A stretch of 64,000 bases of DNA, taken from assembly GCA_034670405.1 (NCBI GenBank), contig JAXDDX010000056.1, positions 2,447,001 through 2,511,000 on the forward strand. The letters run 5' to 3'. Below, in pieces: positions 38,440 through 49,675 of this stretch. The notes beneath the pieces were generated by a model, which was not told the DNA's origin, made no database searches, and saw only the letters and a program-made list of their open reading frames with translations. Every line of letters starts with the position of its first letter. The first letter of the stretch is position 1. Source of the DNA: Hoplostethus atlanticus (lineage: Eukaryota; Chordata; Actinopteri; Trachichthyiformes; Trachichthyidae). The translations under genes and the position numbers were made by a program.

Positions 38440-38576
38440 TAAATGAAGCATGTGTCATTTTCAACATATGTTCTGGCCAACACACATTTGTGTTGTGTGT
38501 TTCAACGTACAACACATAACGCCCCAACATATGTTGGTAATGACATGTTTTAAAGTACAACACAAATGTGCATTGT
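38440..38576. repeat. Small palindromic cluster
   Basis: CAACATATGTT occurs at about 38463 and 38525 within opposed arms (gtgtcattttcaacatatgtt and the complement aacatatgttggtaatgacat). Between and after them, acacatttgtgttgt and acaacacaaatgtg are also inverted copies. Confidence 0.6.
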
Positions 38577-38667
38577 ATTAAAGAAGTATTAAAAATGACG
38601 CATCCTTTGTATGAATATTATATCATCCATCAAGCTTGACTATTGAAGTGTGTCACTTGTGGCCATT

Positions 38668-38800
38668 TGTTTTGTGGACACCTTTATGCAAAGTGCCATA
38701 CAGTATTGTGAGTGCATGGATTTTTAGCATGGATGGCCCCAGTGGGAATTGAATCCTCTAACCTTGGTAATGTTAGTAACATGCTCTATCCATCCATTGA
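38668..38800 (-). mobile_element. tRNA-derived SINE, family 1, antisense
   Basis: The minus strand reads gatagagcatgttactaaca, the B-box part ggttagaggattcaattccc, then actggggccatcc and cactcacaatactgtatggcactttgcataa. This is the same order as in the 35108-35238 copy. Confidence 0.7.
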
Positions 38801-39344
38801 AATAGGCTATACACATCCACAAGTTTTATATGTTGTCCTCTAACCCCCCAAAGGCAGCATAGCGTAGTATAGCATTAGTTGTTGTACGTTTTGATCAAGT
38901 GCAAGGGAGAGAATGAAATTCTCAAGTATGGGTCCTGGACTGTAAAAGTTCAAGAACCCTTATCCTCGCAATGGCTGCCTTTTCAAGAGAGTATTGTGTT
39001 TCCAGTCCACTGTAATGGCCTTGACTCTTGAGCTGGAAACTCAGTAGAGTGGGGCCTTGTTAGGACTGCGGGCCCTAACAAGTACTCTAGCTCTATCTTT
39101 GTATCTCTCTTCTCATCACCCTCTGATCACTGCATGCAAAAATATAGAGGATGCATCTTCAGGGAGTTTTTCCTGTTTCATTGTTCAATAGATTTCCATA
39201 GTGAAAATGGCCAGGGGAAACTCGGCACAGTGTTGGGAAGGTGATCATTTACATTTGACCTCTCATGGACTGAACTTGAATGCCATAAGGAAACTACATA
39301 TTCCATACCGTGCTTCTGTACAGAGTAATTGGTAGGACAGTTCA

Positions 39345-39352
39345 CCCTACAC
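39345..39352. repeat. 8-bp target-site duplication, left
   Basis: CCCTACAC, repeated exactly at 39688-39695. Confidence 0.85.
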
Positions 39353-39687
39353 CAGGGCTATTCAACTTTGTTGGCAAGTGGGCCACATAAAAAAAATACA
39401 TGTGACAGGTGGGCCAGTTAGTCTACCCCTCCTCTCCTTTCTTTTTAATTATATTACTGTGCATTTACACAACATCAGCCTACTTTCAAATATTGTCCAT
39501 GTTATTGTCACTCAATTATGTGTCCTGTGTGACAAATATGGCAGAAATTTCATATGTTGATTGTTCAGCGTTTTGTATTATTTTTTATTATTAACCTTAT
39601 TATATTAATTGTCAGCGGTCTGACAGGCCGTTTGAAACATTGCAAAGGCCCGCATCTGGCCCACGGGCCGCCTGTTGAATAGGCCTG
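39353..39687. mobile_element. 335-bp non-autonomous hAT-like transposon
   Basis: The ends are inverted repeats: CAGGGCTATTCAAC at the left and the complement of GTTGAATAGGCCTG at the right (13 of 14 match), with further inverted GGGCC-rich sequence inside (agtgggccac; cggcccacgggcc type). It is flanked by a perfect 8-bp direct repeat CCCTACAC (39345-39352 and 39688-39695), the target duplication length of hAT elements. There is no transposase, so it is a MITE-like derivative. Confidence 0.85.
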
Positions 39688-39695
39688 CCCTACAC
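39688..39695. repeat. 8-bp target-site duplication, right
   Basis: CCCTACAC, repeated exactly at 39345-39352. Confidence 0.85.
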
Positions 39696-39881
39696 CCTTA
39701 AATCAGAATTGAAACAGTTGTGTTGAATACATTTGCATCTGTTTTTTTTACATGTGTTTACTCATAAACTGTACAGCTGAAACGAGGAACCAGATAAGGG
39801 GGATTCTTGAATGTTCTCTGTTCTGGTCCATTTGACCTCTGGGATCTGGAGTATTTTGTGTTCTTGTGTAAACTCCAGCTA

Positions 39882-39905
39882 GTCAGTCAGTCAGTCAGTC
39901 AGTCA
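39882..39905. repeat. (AGTC)n microsatellite
   Basis: Six AGTC units. Confidence 0.9.
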
Positions 39906-40251
39906 ACCCCACACGAACCTATAGTTTGAAGTTGAAAGTGTTTTTCAGTGCCATTCAGTCCCACTCTGTCTTTAGTCACAATCTATTCACAATCCCTTCA
40001 GCCATACTGGAGTGCTCTTTCTGTAGGATTTTAGGTTTTGTTTGGATGCACAATTCCTATTAATTTCTAATGGAGATACCTCTCTTCCTGCTATTTTCCC
40101 CTGGATTAATTACTGTTTTGTTGTTGTCTTTGTGTGTTATTTTCAGTCTCTAGTGAGTAAGTTTGGCTCGCTGTCAGGAGTTCAAACAAAAGTGACAGCA
40201 GTTCTCATCATGCACGTTCCCCTTTTCTGAACAGTTAGCGATTGAGGAAGT

Positions 40252-40336
40252 GTCTGTGTGTGTCTGTGTCTGTGTGTGTCTGTCTGTGTGTGTGTCTGTG
40301 TGTGTGTCTGTGTGTGTGTCTGTGTGTGTCTGTGTC
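40252..40336. repeat. (TGTGTC)n/(TG)n compound repeat
   Basis: Alternating TGTG and TGTC words over about 85 bp. Confidence 0.9.
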
Positions 40337-40667
40337 CCCTTTGGGGTTCCACTCTGTCATCAGCATGTGCTTCCCCTGTCCTAACCAACACCCCAGCTGT
40401 CACCATGGAGACTGATATCGGCTAGACAGGGCCCTGCACTGTGTGTGGCAGGGAGAACGAGACCAGAGAGCACTCATTTCTGTCCATATGTTGCTACCTA
40501 TATGGGGAGGTTTCTGTTTATCTGCGTGTGTGATAAGCCCCAGGTTGTCAGTAACCTCCTATCTGTAATTCATGAGCACAGGGAGCTGACTTTAGAGTCA
40601 AAGGTTCAGATAATAAACTGTCATTTTACTGCCAGTTTTTCGTTCTTCTTGTTTGTATTGGACATTG

Positions 40668-40760
40668 CTAGCCTAGAGGTTAGAGAAGCAGGTTTGTGAC
40701 TGAAAGGTCGTCGTTTCAAATTCCGGAGCAGCTGGGAAAATCTGGGTGTGGAAAGAAGAA
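40668..40760 (+). mobile_element. tRNA-derived SINE head
   Basis: A box-like tagcctagaggttagagaagc (40669-40689) and B box-like gtcgtttcaaattccgga (40709-40726), followed by gcagctgggaaaatctgggtg. The tail is lost or degraded. Confidence 0.6.
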
Positions 40761-41449
40761 AAAGGGCATGCATGCTCAGTTAATCTTCCCTAGATAAGTA
40801 AGATTACAAATTTGTGTTACTGTTTTTGTTTACTTTATTTTATTTACTTTGATGAAAATGGCAAGATAAAATATTTTAATATTTGCACTGTTTGCGTTCT
40901 TCTAGTCAATAATTGTTTTCATAAGCATTTTTGCATAGACCTGGCCTATATATTACATTGTTGATTTGATCTTTTAAACTTCCCCCAATAAAGGCAAAAT
41001 AAATTAAATGAATACATAAATGTTTTGCATTGATAAAGCCAAAATGGCAAATTGTTGGAAATGTCAAACTTTAAACTTATACTACTGTACCGTACTGTAC
41101 TGTTTTTTTAGTCCATCAGTCTCCACACAGACAGGATGAGAGTGCAGCGTCTAATCAGTATCTGACATTGATTTTGTAATTCACTCCTCCTCTCAAATTT
41201 CTATCCAAAGACCTATCCCAGTCTTTATCAGTTGGCCAGCCTCTCGGCCTGGGTAATCACCCCAACACTAAACTCACAGTATTATCTCAACTATAAACCT
41301 GATATAACCTATCAAGGGTTTTCCTTGGCTTGTTGCTAGTCTTAGCTGTTAATGCAAGCAATAGAGTTGGCTTTGTGTGGAGAGCGGAGGATGGAAGTGT
41401 ACACAACACCATTTAAGAGCATTCATGAGGCTATTGGAACCTACACAGC

Positions 41450-41610
41450 AACGCAGCCTAGTGGCTATATAGACCATCCCATACCAGAAATATCACAGGT
41501 TTGATCCTTGCAACAGCCATCATTCAATATCTCCATTAGCAACCCTGTGTCTGATGTGTCCTTGAGCAGGACACCAAACCCCTACCTGCTCAGTCATTGT
41601 AATGTATTTG
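41450..41610 (+). mobile_element. SINE, family 2, degraded
   Basis: Contains cctagtggctatatagacca and a B-box-like caggtttgatccttgcaac, then gtgtccttgagcaggacacc. The last phrase corresponds to gtgtccttgagcaagacact of the copy at 17549-17745. Confidence 0.55.
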
Positions 41611-42164
41611 GAGGCCTTATACAATGGAAAACACTATCTGACGTCTTGACACAAGGAAAGGATACATACTTTTTTTTTTATGGATATTACATATTGTCCT
41701 TTTAAGTGGGGAGAGAAAAAATAAGCTGAGCGTACCAATAAAGCTTTCAGTAGGCAGGAAAAATCTTGCTACCACATTATAGATTACCCCCTAGTTCTGT
41801 GAAAGCAATTTGAGGTGATGAAAGCTTCTCCCTTCTTCAGAACAAATGAAGAGTTTGATAGATCCACCATTGAGGCCATTTTTTAAATTGATGTATAGCG
41901 TTTTGAAAATTAACTTTTCCATTGTACAAATGCATTGCTGCTCTTAATAGATTTAAAGGGTAAAATTGACCAGCCTGCAGTCTACATTGTTTAATAAGTC
42001 ACCATGGGACATAATGGACCCATATTATGTGTGTTGTTGCTACGGGGTCACTGGAAAATTCCACTCTGACTCTGGATTGGTGCCTCCTGAAAAACATGTT
42101 TATTTTCTAGGACTCTGCAGGCATTTCTCTTTCTGGCTCCACCACCTACTGGGGTGATTGACAG

Positions 42165-42415
42165 ATTTACGGACTGGCTGACTAGCAAACCGACTGACTG
42201 ACTGATGGGCTACCTTACTGATTGTCTGGCTGGTTGGGTGTTTGGCTAATGGCTGATTTGCTGGCTGGTTGACTGGCTAACAGACTGATTGGGCTGACTG
42301 GATGGATGTCTGACTGAATGTCTGTCTGGCTAGCTAATGGCTATTTTAACTGTCTAGTTATCTGTATGACTGCTTGCTGGCTGGTTTTATAATTTGACTG
42401 CCTGGTTAATTTAAC
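42165..42415. repeat. Decayed (CTGA/CTGG)n tetranucleotide array
   Basis: About 250 bp of gactggctgact, ctggctggttgac and related words with many substitutions. It is an old minisatellite-like tract. Confidence 0.8.
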
Positions 42416-42927
42416 TTAATTCAATGTCTTTGTCTTTTTAATGAACTGGCTATGTGATGAATTGTGACTGTCTGGCAGGCTGGCTAACAGAAAATCCATC
42501 AGTGTTTGACTGAGAGGGGAAGGAGAGGAGTAAAGGGGGGGGGGGTAGAAAAGGGAAGGAGAGCAGGAAAGAATAAGTGAATTAAGAAGTGGGAGAGCAA
42601 GGAAGCGTAGAGAGAAGTTTGGCAAGTGAAACATGCGTAATGATGAAGTGTCTGTTATCAGCGCTCAGTCTGTGCTGTCCACATGGTGTTTTGGCAAATG
42701 TGTGTGTGTTTGCAGGCAGACGTGTGTCTTTGAGGGGTCCAGAAGGGACACAGGAGGTGTGTGTGTCTGTGTGTCATCTGTGTTTAAGTGCCACAAAAGT
42801 GAAAGAGGAAGAGAGCCTTGCGTGATGTGGAGGTAAAGTCCACTCATGTGTCAGACCACAAGGAGCCACACACACCACCATGCCCTTATAAGGACAGTAT
42901 CTAGTATCTTGTGTCCCTGTGGGGCCT

Positions 42928-42970
42928 CCATCCATCCATCCATCCATCCATCCATTTATCCATCCATCCA
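42928..42970. repeat. (CATC)n microsatellite
   Basis: About ten CATC units with one variant. Confidence 0.92.
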
Positions 42971-43443
42971 CAGCATCCCTCCTCTTCTCCCTCGCTCTGT
43001 TGCCATGCAGGTTGCCCAGAAGAGGGGTGGGGGTAAGGGAGGATGGGTGAGGACTATTTGCTGTGACAGATGGGAGCCAAGGAAGAAGTAGTGAGTGTTT
43101 GTGTGTCTTCCCTCTCTCACATGATAGAGATGTGTTTTTATAACTGACAGAGTTGCCAGGAGAGAAAGCTACAGTAGCAAGCTGTCATTAAGCACAGATT
43201 GGTGTGTCTGAAAGAAAATGATACAGAATGAGGGTGTGTGGGTGTGTGGGAGTGGGAGAGCGAGAATGTGAATGTGTACACATTAAGGTACTATGAATAA
43301 TGCTTTCTATAGCCGTGTGTGTACAGTACCTTGTCTGTGTATGTATGTGGGTGCATCTTCTTTGAAAACACATGGTGTATGTATACAGCAAAATCCTTTG
43401 TGGACTATTGACTATAGATGCGGTAGAATGCATTGTTGGATGC

Positions 43444-43484
<41 letters not shown>
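43444..43484. repeat. (GT)n microsatellite
   Basis: About 20 GT units. Confidence 0.95.
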
Positions 43485-43486
<2 letters not shown>

Positions 43487-44712
43487 AGTGGTTGAGTGTG
43501 AATAGACTAGGTGTATTTTCAAAGGACTACACCAACTTTTTGGAAGTGTGGCCCTTTGGTCACCTTACCCAATATGTGACGACGAGGATTGGCACCAAAG
43601 TCATCCTTGCTTGTGCTTCCCCATTTGAGTATCAGGGGTTTCCAGAGGAAATGTGTTAGTCAAGATTAAATAACCGACTAACATAAAAGACTAACACTTA
43701 ATGTTTTCTTTCTACCATTTCTTCTTAATATAAACAGTGTGCTGTGTTAATAAACTTCGGGGGGTCTACCGACGAGAGAGATCCCTGCCCGTAACGTTGC
43801 AGACATTAACTGACACCTCTAACATAACCTTGGCTTCTCAACGTCATTCACCCCTTGTTATTTCTTCAAAGGTTGAAAGAAGGTGTAAATCATACGCTTC
43901 TTGTTATCCATAATGCAACTTCTATACGCAGTTTACTTTGGCTTGCTCCACCTGCCACCTGCCACCTGCCACCTGTCACTCCATTTGCTTCCTGTTCTGT
44001 CACTACTGATAGCTAAATAACAACGTTTTATCGTTATCGCTGAAACAATTAACTTCTGAATGATGTGATGTCGCCCAAATAAAATGCTCCTCATTGGTCA
44101 CTATGTCACTTTCGGTCAACAGTTTGTTGTTTTTTTGGGGTTTTACATTCAAGGCAGGTCATTCTTTTATCAAGGCGGCCCAACAGTGTCTTGCACTAGG
44201 CTATGTTTTAAATGACCAAATGTCAAGGTAATCTTAATCTTGAAAAAATAAAATTGCAAGGAATATCCCGGATGTATTTGTCCAGTCGCCCAACCCTAAA
44301 GTGGGTAATACATGTCCCTGGGGATGTATCCTACCCTCATTTGAGTGTGACCGTACTATATATTTTTTCTTCTTTTAGCCCCCGGTTCATCCTAGTGACC
44401 ATTAACAGCAGCAGTATGTCACAGGACATTTAATACTCCAGTGAAAATGGAACAGACAGAGGTTTAATGAGCTATGTTTAGAATAGAACAGACCAGCGTG
44501 TCTGTTTCAGCGTTGAATAATTCAGTGGTGTGTTTTGTGTGTAGGGTTGGGGGGTTGTATTTGTTTTGTGGTTATGAATGTCAGGACAAAAGGAGAAGTT
44601 GGTTGATGTGGAAAGTTGATACTGTACCTATCTGACTCAGATACACACACACACACTATTATTAACAGAATGTCTTTCTCGCTCTCTCTTTCTCCATCTC
44701 ATTTGTGTGCAG

Positions 44713-44768
44713 AAACAAAGAGAAAGTGGATGATATAGACGGCAACCCAGGGTCCTCCACCAGAGAAG
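44713..44768 (+). other. cyria: Candidate untranslated exon of cyria
   Basis: 56 bp preceded by a good polypyrimidine tract and acceptor (tctttctccatctc...gtgtgcag, ending at 44712) and followed by a GTACAT donor at 44769. It reads as exon-like, purine-rich sequence (gagaaagtggatgatatag...). In its one open frame it joins out of frame with the ATG of either first coding exon, so it would be 5' UTR. It contains a tiny upstream open frame ATG-ATA-TAG at 44729-44737. Transcript evidence is needed to confirm it. Confidence 0.45.
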
Positions 44769-45159
44769 GTACATGATGTGCACACACACACACTCGCACG
44801 CACATGCACGCGCACACACGTTACAGACACTCCTTAGAGCTAGTTTAGTCATGCCTGAGTGAGACCATACTGAGGCAGAGCATCCCAGTAACAATGCTGT
44901 GGTGTAGATGATCACAGCGAGGATTAGCCCACACTTGTTGTGTTAATGTGTTTCTCCCTTAGAGACTACAGAACTGCAGGTCCTCAGGGCTATTAAAAGT
45001 AAATACCACTCAATTTAGCAATTCATATGTGGTGTTCCTGTGATCTAGGACAGGGGTTCCCAAACATTTTCAGACTCCCATTCAGTCTCTCAGATTTTAC
45101 ACCCTGAAGACATCGCAGGTTTGACTCTTTAGTACCCTGGTTTATCTCTGGGGGGGGGG

Positions 45160-45640
45160 GGAATATTGTAATGACATGTCAAAACGTACTAAAATGACAA
45201 TGGGTTGAAAATGTGATCTAACCTGTTAATGTAGGTAGGTTAATAAATTCCTGGATAATGTAATGACAACCAATTATCACATTAACCATTACTTTTTACT
45301 TCAGGGGTTAACATTTAATAATATTAACATGTAATAATATTGACTAAGAATGTAATAACTTAACTAAGAATATAATTATTAGTCAGTATTATTATTATTA
45401 TTATTATTACAGTTACAAATTTCTTAGAACCCTTATGAAGTAATAATCACCAGTTAATATAACAATGGGATATTGGTACGTTATCAGAATATAATAATCG
45501 GATGTTATAACATTACCTGGGAATGATTTACATTAGCAGGTTTGATAACATGTTCAACCCATTTAGTCTGTAACTGTCATTTTAACAAGATATTACGTTA
45601 TCTACCAGTTATTACAGTTGTTACATGGCATACATACATG
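45160..45640. mobile_element. Foldback (long imperfect palindrome) element
   Basis: The left arm (about 45186-45260, with aaaatgacaatgggttgaaa and atctaacctgttaatgta) is the inverse of the right arm (about 45510-45590, with tacattagcaggtttgataa and tcaacccatttagtc...tgtcatttta). The inner sequence is AT-rich and also partly self-complementary. This resembles palindromic MITEs of fish. The outer borders are uncertain. Confidence 0.6.
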
Positions 45641-45789
45641 CTCAGCAGGATGGTTCTCTGTCGCTGTTGTTGGCTGTCAGTAGAAAGCACTTTGATGTTA
45701 GATGTAACTGTCGGCATATGATTACCTAATGTTACTTCTCACTGGCAGATGTTTCCACTTTCCATATAAAAGAAAACATTTGTAAATCA

Positions 45790-45883
45790 TAATTACCACA
45801 TTGGGAATTTGATCTCCAAATGTATGCACTCATGGTACTGTAAGGCACTTGGGATCAAAGTGTCCACCAAAGTTATGTTATCT
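45790..45883 (+). mobile_element. SINE family 1 tail fragment
   Basis: Contains gggaatttgatctcc, then tgtatgcactcatggtactg, then taaggcacttgggatcaaagtgtccacc. The order matches the family 1 copies; the A box is lost. Confidence 0.6.
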
Positions 45884-46504
45884 AATCCCTGTAATAGTGT
45901 TGTTTGACCACATTATGTCGCGACAAGAAAATTATGATATACTGTATGTGACTGTCTAGTAATAAAATATGCACCAACCAGTCTAGAAATAATTTGGTTT
46001 ATCTGTTTGCTCAGAGCATGCTCTCTATCTCCCAACAGAGGTTGTTTCAAATATCCGGAAAAGCCATTTAAGCAAGTTTGGGGCTTTGGTTGCACAGAGC
46101 TTGCTTTAATTACAAAGCACAAAAAGGCTTGCGATTGTAGCTGGGTTTCACAAGGCACATTTTTTGAAATGAGGGATGTTTAAACTGAGGTTAAAAGAGG
46201 ACATTGGGGCTGTTGTGTGAGTTTATGTCAGTTGCTGTCTCTGAGGACATCTCATGGCAGGAAAACGATGGAATGGAAGGTAGGTCAATCATCTAAACTG
46301 AAGTTGACTGACAGTGTCATATAAAGTTCCCTAGACACACATGTCTGCAAAGACCATGAGGTTGGCTTCCAGAGCATTTAAACATCTGTGGGGACTTACT
46401 TTTTTTTTTTTTTTAGCAGTTGTTTTAGTAGTTTTCAATACATTGTCATAGTTTTGCTCCCCTCTGTCTGAGGATTGAGGCTGAAGGGGACAGTCAGAGG
46501 TAGA

Positions 46505-46603
46505 GACGTAGCCTGGCTGGAGTTATGGGTTTGATTCCCACTGGGGCCAGATATAGGAAATGTACGCATTCATGATCCTGTAAGGCACTTTGGGTTTATT
46601 AAC
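46505..46603 (+). mobile_element. SINE family 1 fragment
   Basis: Contains gggtttgattcccactgggg, then ccagatata, then gtacgcattcatgatcctgtaaggcactttggg. The 5' head is missing. Confidence 0.65.
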
Positions 46604-48553
46604 ATCAGAATTTATACAGAGTATGTGATTTGTGAGATGGATATGAAAGATGTGCTTAAATATCACAATTAAGCCATTAACAGGGATATATAATAATCCT
46701 GAATATTTTACCACCCTTTCTGCGAGGTGGAGGCAGGGGGAGACGTTGTCAGTTATTGGGTGAAAAAACGAATGAAGCCTTCATTTAACAAGCAGTGCAA
46801 CGGTCCCTTCCTCACTGCTCACTATTCAGTGTCTGTAATATCTCTGGAAAGACTGGAGATGCCATAGAAATCCGCCTTAACATTGTGGGCTTTGCTATTG
46901 TCAGTGCTAATAACACCTTCAAGGTCCCCTTGCTTTAAGAAAAACCTGGAAATGTTGCCAGTGTTTTGTGTGGGGATTCCCTAAGATGACACAACAAATC
47001 TTTATGGACACAAAGCGCTTACTGTACCTTTTCAGATGATTATTTACTTAACCACACTAGCTGTTGGACTATATACGCCAGTTTTAGCTCCAGCTACCCA
47101 ATGTTGTTGTTAGGATAACCAACCACGCATGGCACATTGCCTAGAATAAATGAGCAGGTTAACCTCAAGGAATGTGTCAGGAGTACAACACGTGGATTAT
47201 TATTCATGCACAGACAGTTGCATGTTTTACCTAATTAGTATAAAGATAGATTGACAGGACTGTTGAAAATATGTTGTACTCCCCGCCGTCCACATTCCTA
47301 TACTGTACTGGACTTTCAGTTTGTTTGGACTGGAGGCCTGCCTGTTGTTTTTTCATTTCCGCCTTGGCTACATGAGAGACAGGAAATAGTAAAGCGGGCT
47401 GCTGGAGCTGCTTTGTGTACCTCAGGGGAAAAAACTGAGTACTGACTGTGTTGTCACAGAATGTCACTGGAAACTTGTAGGGTAGGATACATGCACATGG
47501 GTGTGTTTTACCTGCTTAGAAAAATACTGGTCAGATTGTTGATCATTATCACGCCACACTTGTGACACTGACCACTCTAGCATTTGACTGTCTGACCTCT
47601 GCTACCCCAACCCTTCTAGCAACATCATTGTTGTATTTTTCTTTCGACCAGCTACTGTGGGGCTGAGACTGTGCCTTACATAGATTATAAGGTGAAGCTT
47701 GCTAGTTATGGCAAAAGTGTCAGGTAGAGGCCATTTTGAAAGTGGGAGAGCCGAAAGAGGAATGGCATCTCTCTTATCAACACAGACATTTGAACTTCAA
47801 CCCCATTCGAATTTGGAGAAAGCAATGCATGACCCCTCCACCATTCTCCTTGTTAAATGTGAGAAATCGGCTTTGATTGACTGGCTCTTTGGATAGTTTG
47901 GAAACTTTTTTGTTACATTGCCTACCCTTTCTACTAGATATGTAGACAGACATGTGACCACCGTTTTGGCTGGTCTTGTCAAAGTCTTTCTGTTACTACA
48001 GTCAGACTTTTCAATGAAAGAGAGGCCAGAGGAAAAATGAATCCTAAAACGCTAACATTCCTCTTCTACCTGAGGGTAGCTTGGCTGGAGATTAAGACAA
48101 GTGTGATTGTTGAGAAACACTGGTCTACTACATTTGTTTATAGCTGCAGGTTAGGGATAGTCTAGGAATAATGGAGCTGTAGACTACTGTAGCACATGCA
48201 CCAACATGACACAATTACTACTTCTTTAACACCTGTCAGAGAAATGTAATGTGAGTTAGCCATGGTCGTACACCGCCCCCTTCTGGTGAAATCTTTCAGC
48301 CAATCTAATCAGCAGACGTCATCAGGTACCACATCTCTATGATTTCTTTAGAATCAAAACTCTTTCTGTAGATATATTCTGTAGGTTAGTTTTATGTGGC
48401 TTGCCATTCACATATGAGAATATCTGATGAGTGCAAGATGAGGAATTACTATCACCACATTCAAAAGCTGACTGTGCACTGGGGGCTGTACAGAGAAATG
48501 CAGTGTGATCATCATGTGCACACAGAAACACAGTGTCTCTTTTGTGGACACTT

Positions 48554-48604
48554 TGACCAAAGTTTAGGGAAATTAGACTATGACCAAAGTTTAGGGAAGT
48601 TGGA
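48554..48604. repeat. 27-bp tandem duplication
   Basis: tgaccaaagtttagggaa occurs at 48554 and again at 48581. Confidence 0.9.
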
Positions 48605-49675
48605 GCTGAGTCTGTAAAATAAAGTGAGTGCATGCATCTGGTTTCCCTGCACAGTAGGAAGGATTATTTCTTTCATGTTTTGCTATTTTTAATGAATTCA
48701 GTCTTTGTGGAATGATGTTTAGTGAGGTTGTCTGAAACTTGCCAACATGCACACACACTTAAAGTTATTCAGTGTTAGATATAATTTGTTTTAAGAACAA
48801 AAATAAGGCTGTCCACCATTTAAAAAAAACAAAAATAAGGACTACAAAACCATTGCAGCTGCAAAAGAGCATTTTAGAATGGTAAATAGTAAGAGTCTTG
48901 CCTAAGGACCCATCTGCATTTTAATATTTAAAATAACCTTCAGATAACAAGTTTTTTTCCCACCCAAAATGAATATAGCGACTGGGATAAAACCTTTGAA
49001 ACCAACTAAGTTAGGCTATGCCCAGCATCATCTCCATGACGTACAATGAGGTTCTCTGTGCACCGTAATGATGGCCTCTTACCATGTAATGTTGAAGTCC
49101 TGCTGTTATTACAGAGTTATAGTGACCACCCTCCGTGCCTTTGGAAGTAGGCGATCCCCTGGAAATTGCTACTTACCTACTGCCTGTTGCCCCCAATGAA
49201 ATCTTTATAGAGCATAACTGGTGTTTAGGACTTAATTTGCCTTTTTGCCACATTTAACAAGGCTTGGATCTAAAAGAGCTGGGAAACTGGTTAAGATCCT
49301 TTGAAATTCTGGCCACGGAGGATAGGGGAGAATTTTGCTTTCTCAGCCTCTTTACTGACCAGGACACACATCATGTTGGCAAATCGGTAAATCCCACGCA
49401 AGCTGAACTTTTAACATCTCAAAATCTCATTTTGCCTTTTTGAATAAACCTCCCTTATATCAACACCAACATATCGTATTGACAAACAGACATACATCCA
49501 CAAACCTAGACTTACACAAATTCACTAGAAATAATTTCACTTGTTTCCAATGTAGTTTGCTGTTTCCAGAATTTCTTTAGCAATATCTTTAAATACAGCA
49601 GATCACTTCACTTGAAATACTTGAAATTTACTTTTTGTACAATTTTCGTACAAGACACCAAGCCACCCAAACATA

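Noticed and set aside
44713..44768. Reading the 56-bp exon as coding, extending the CYRI N-terminus
   Set aside because: Its only open frame joins out of frame with either ATG and quickly meets a stop.
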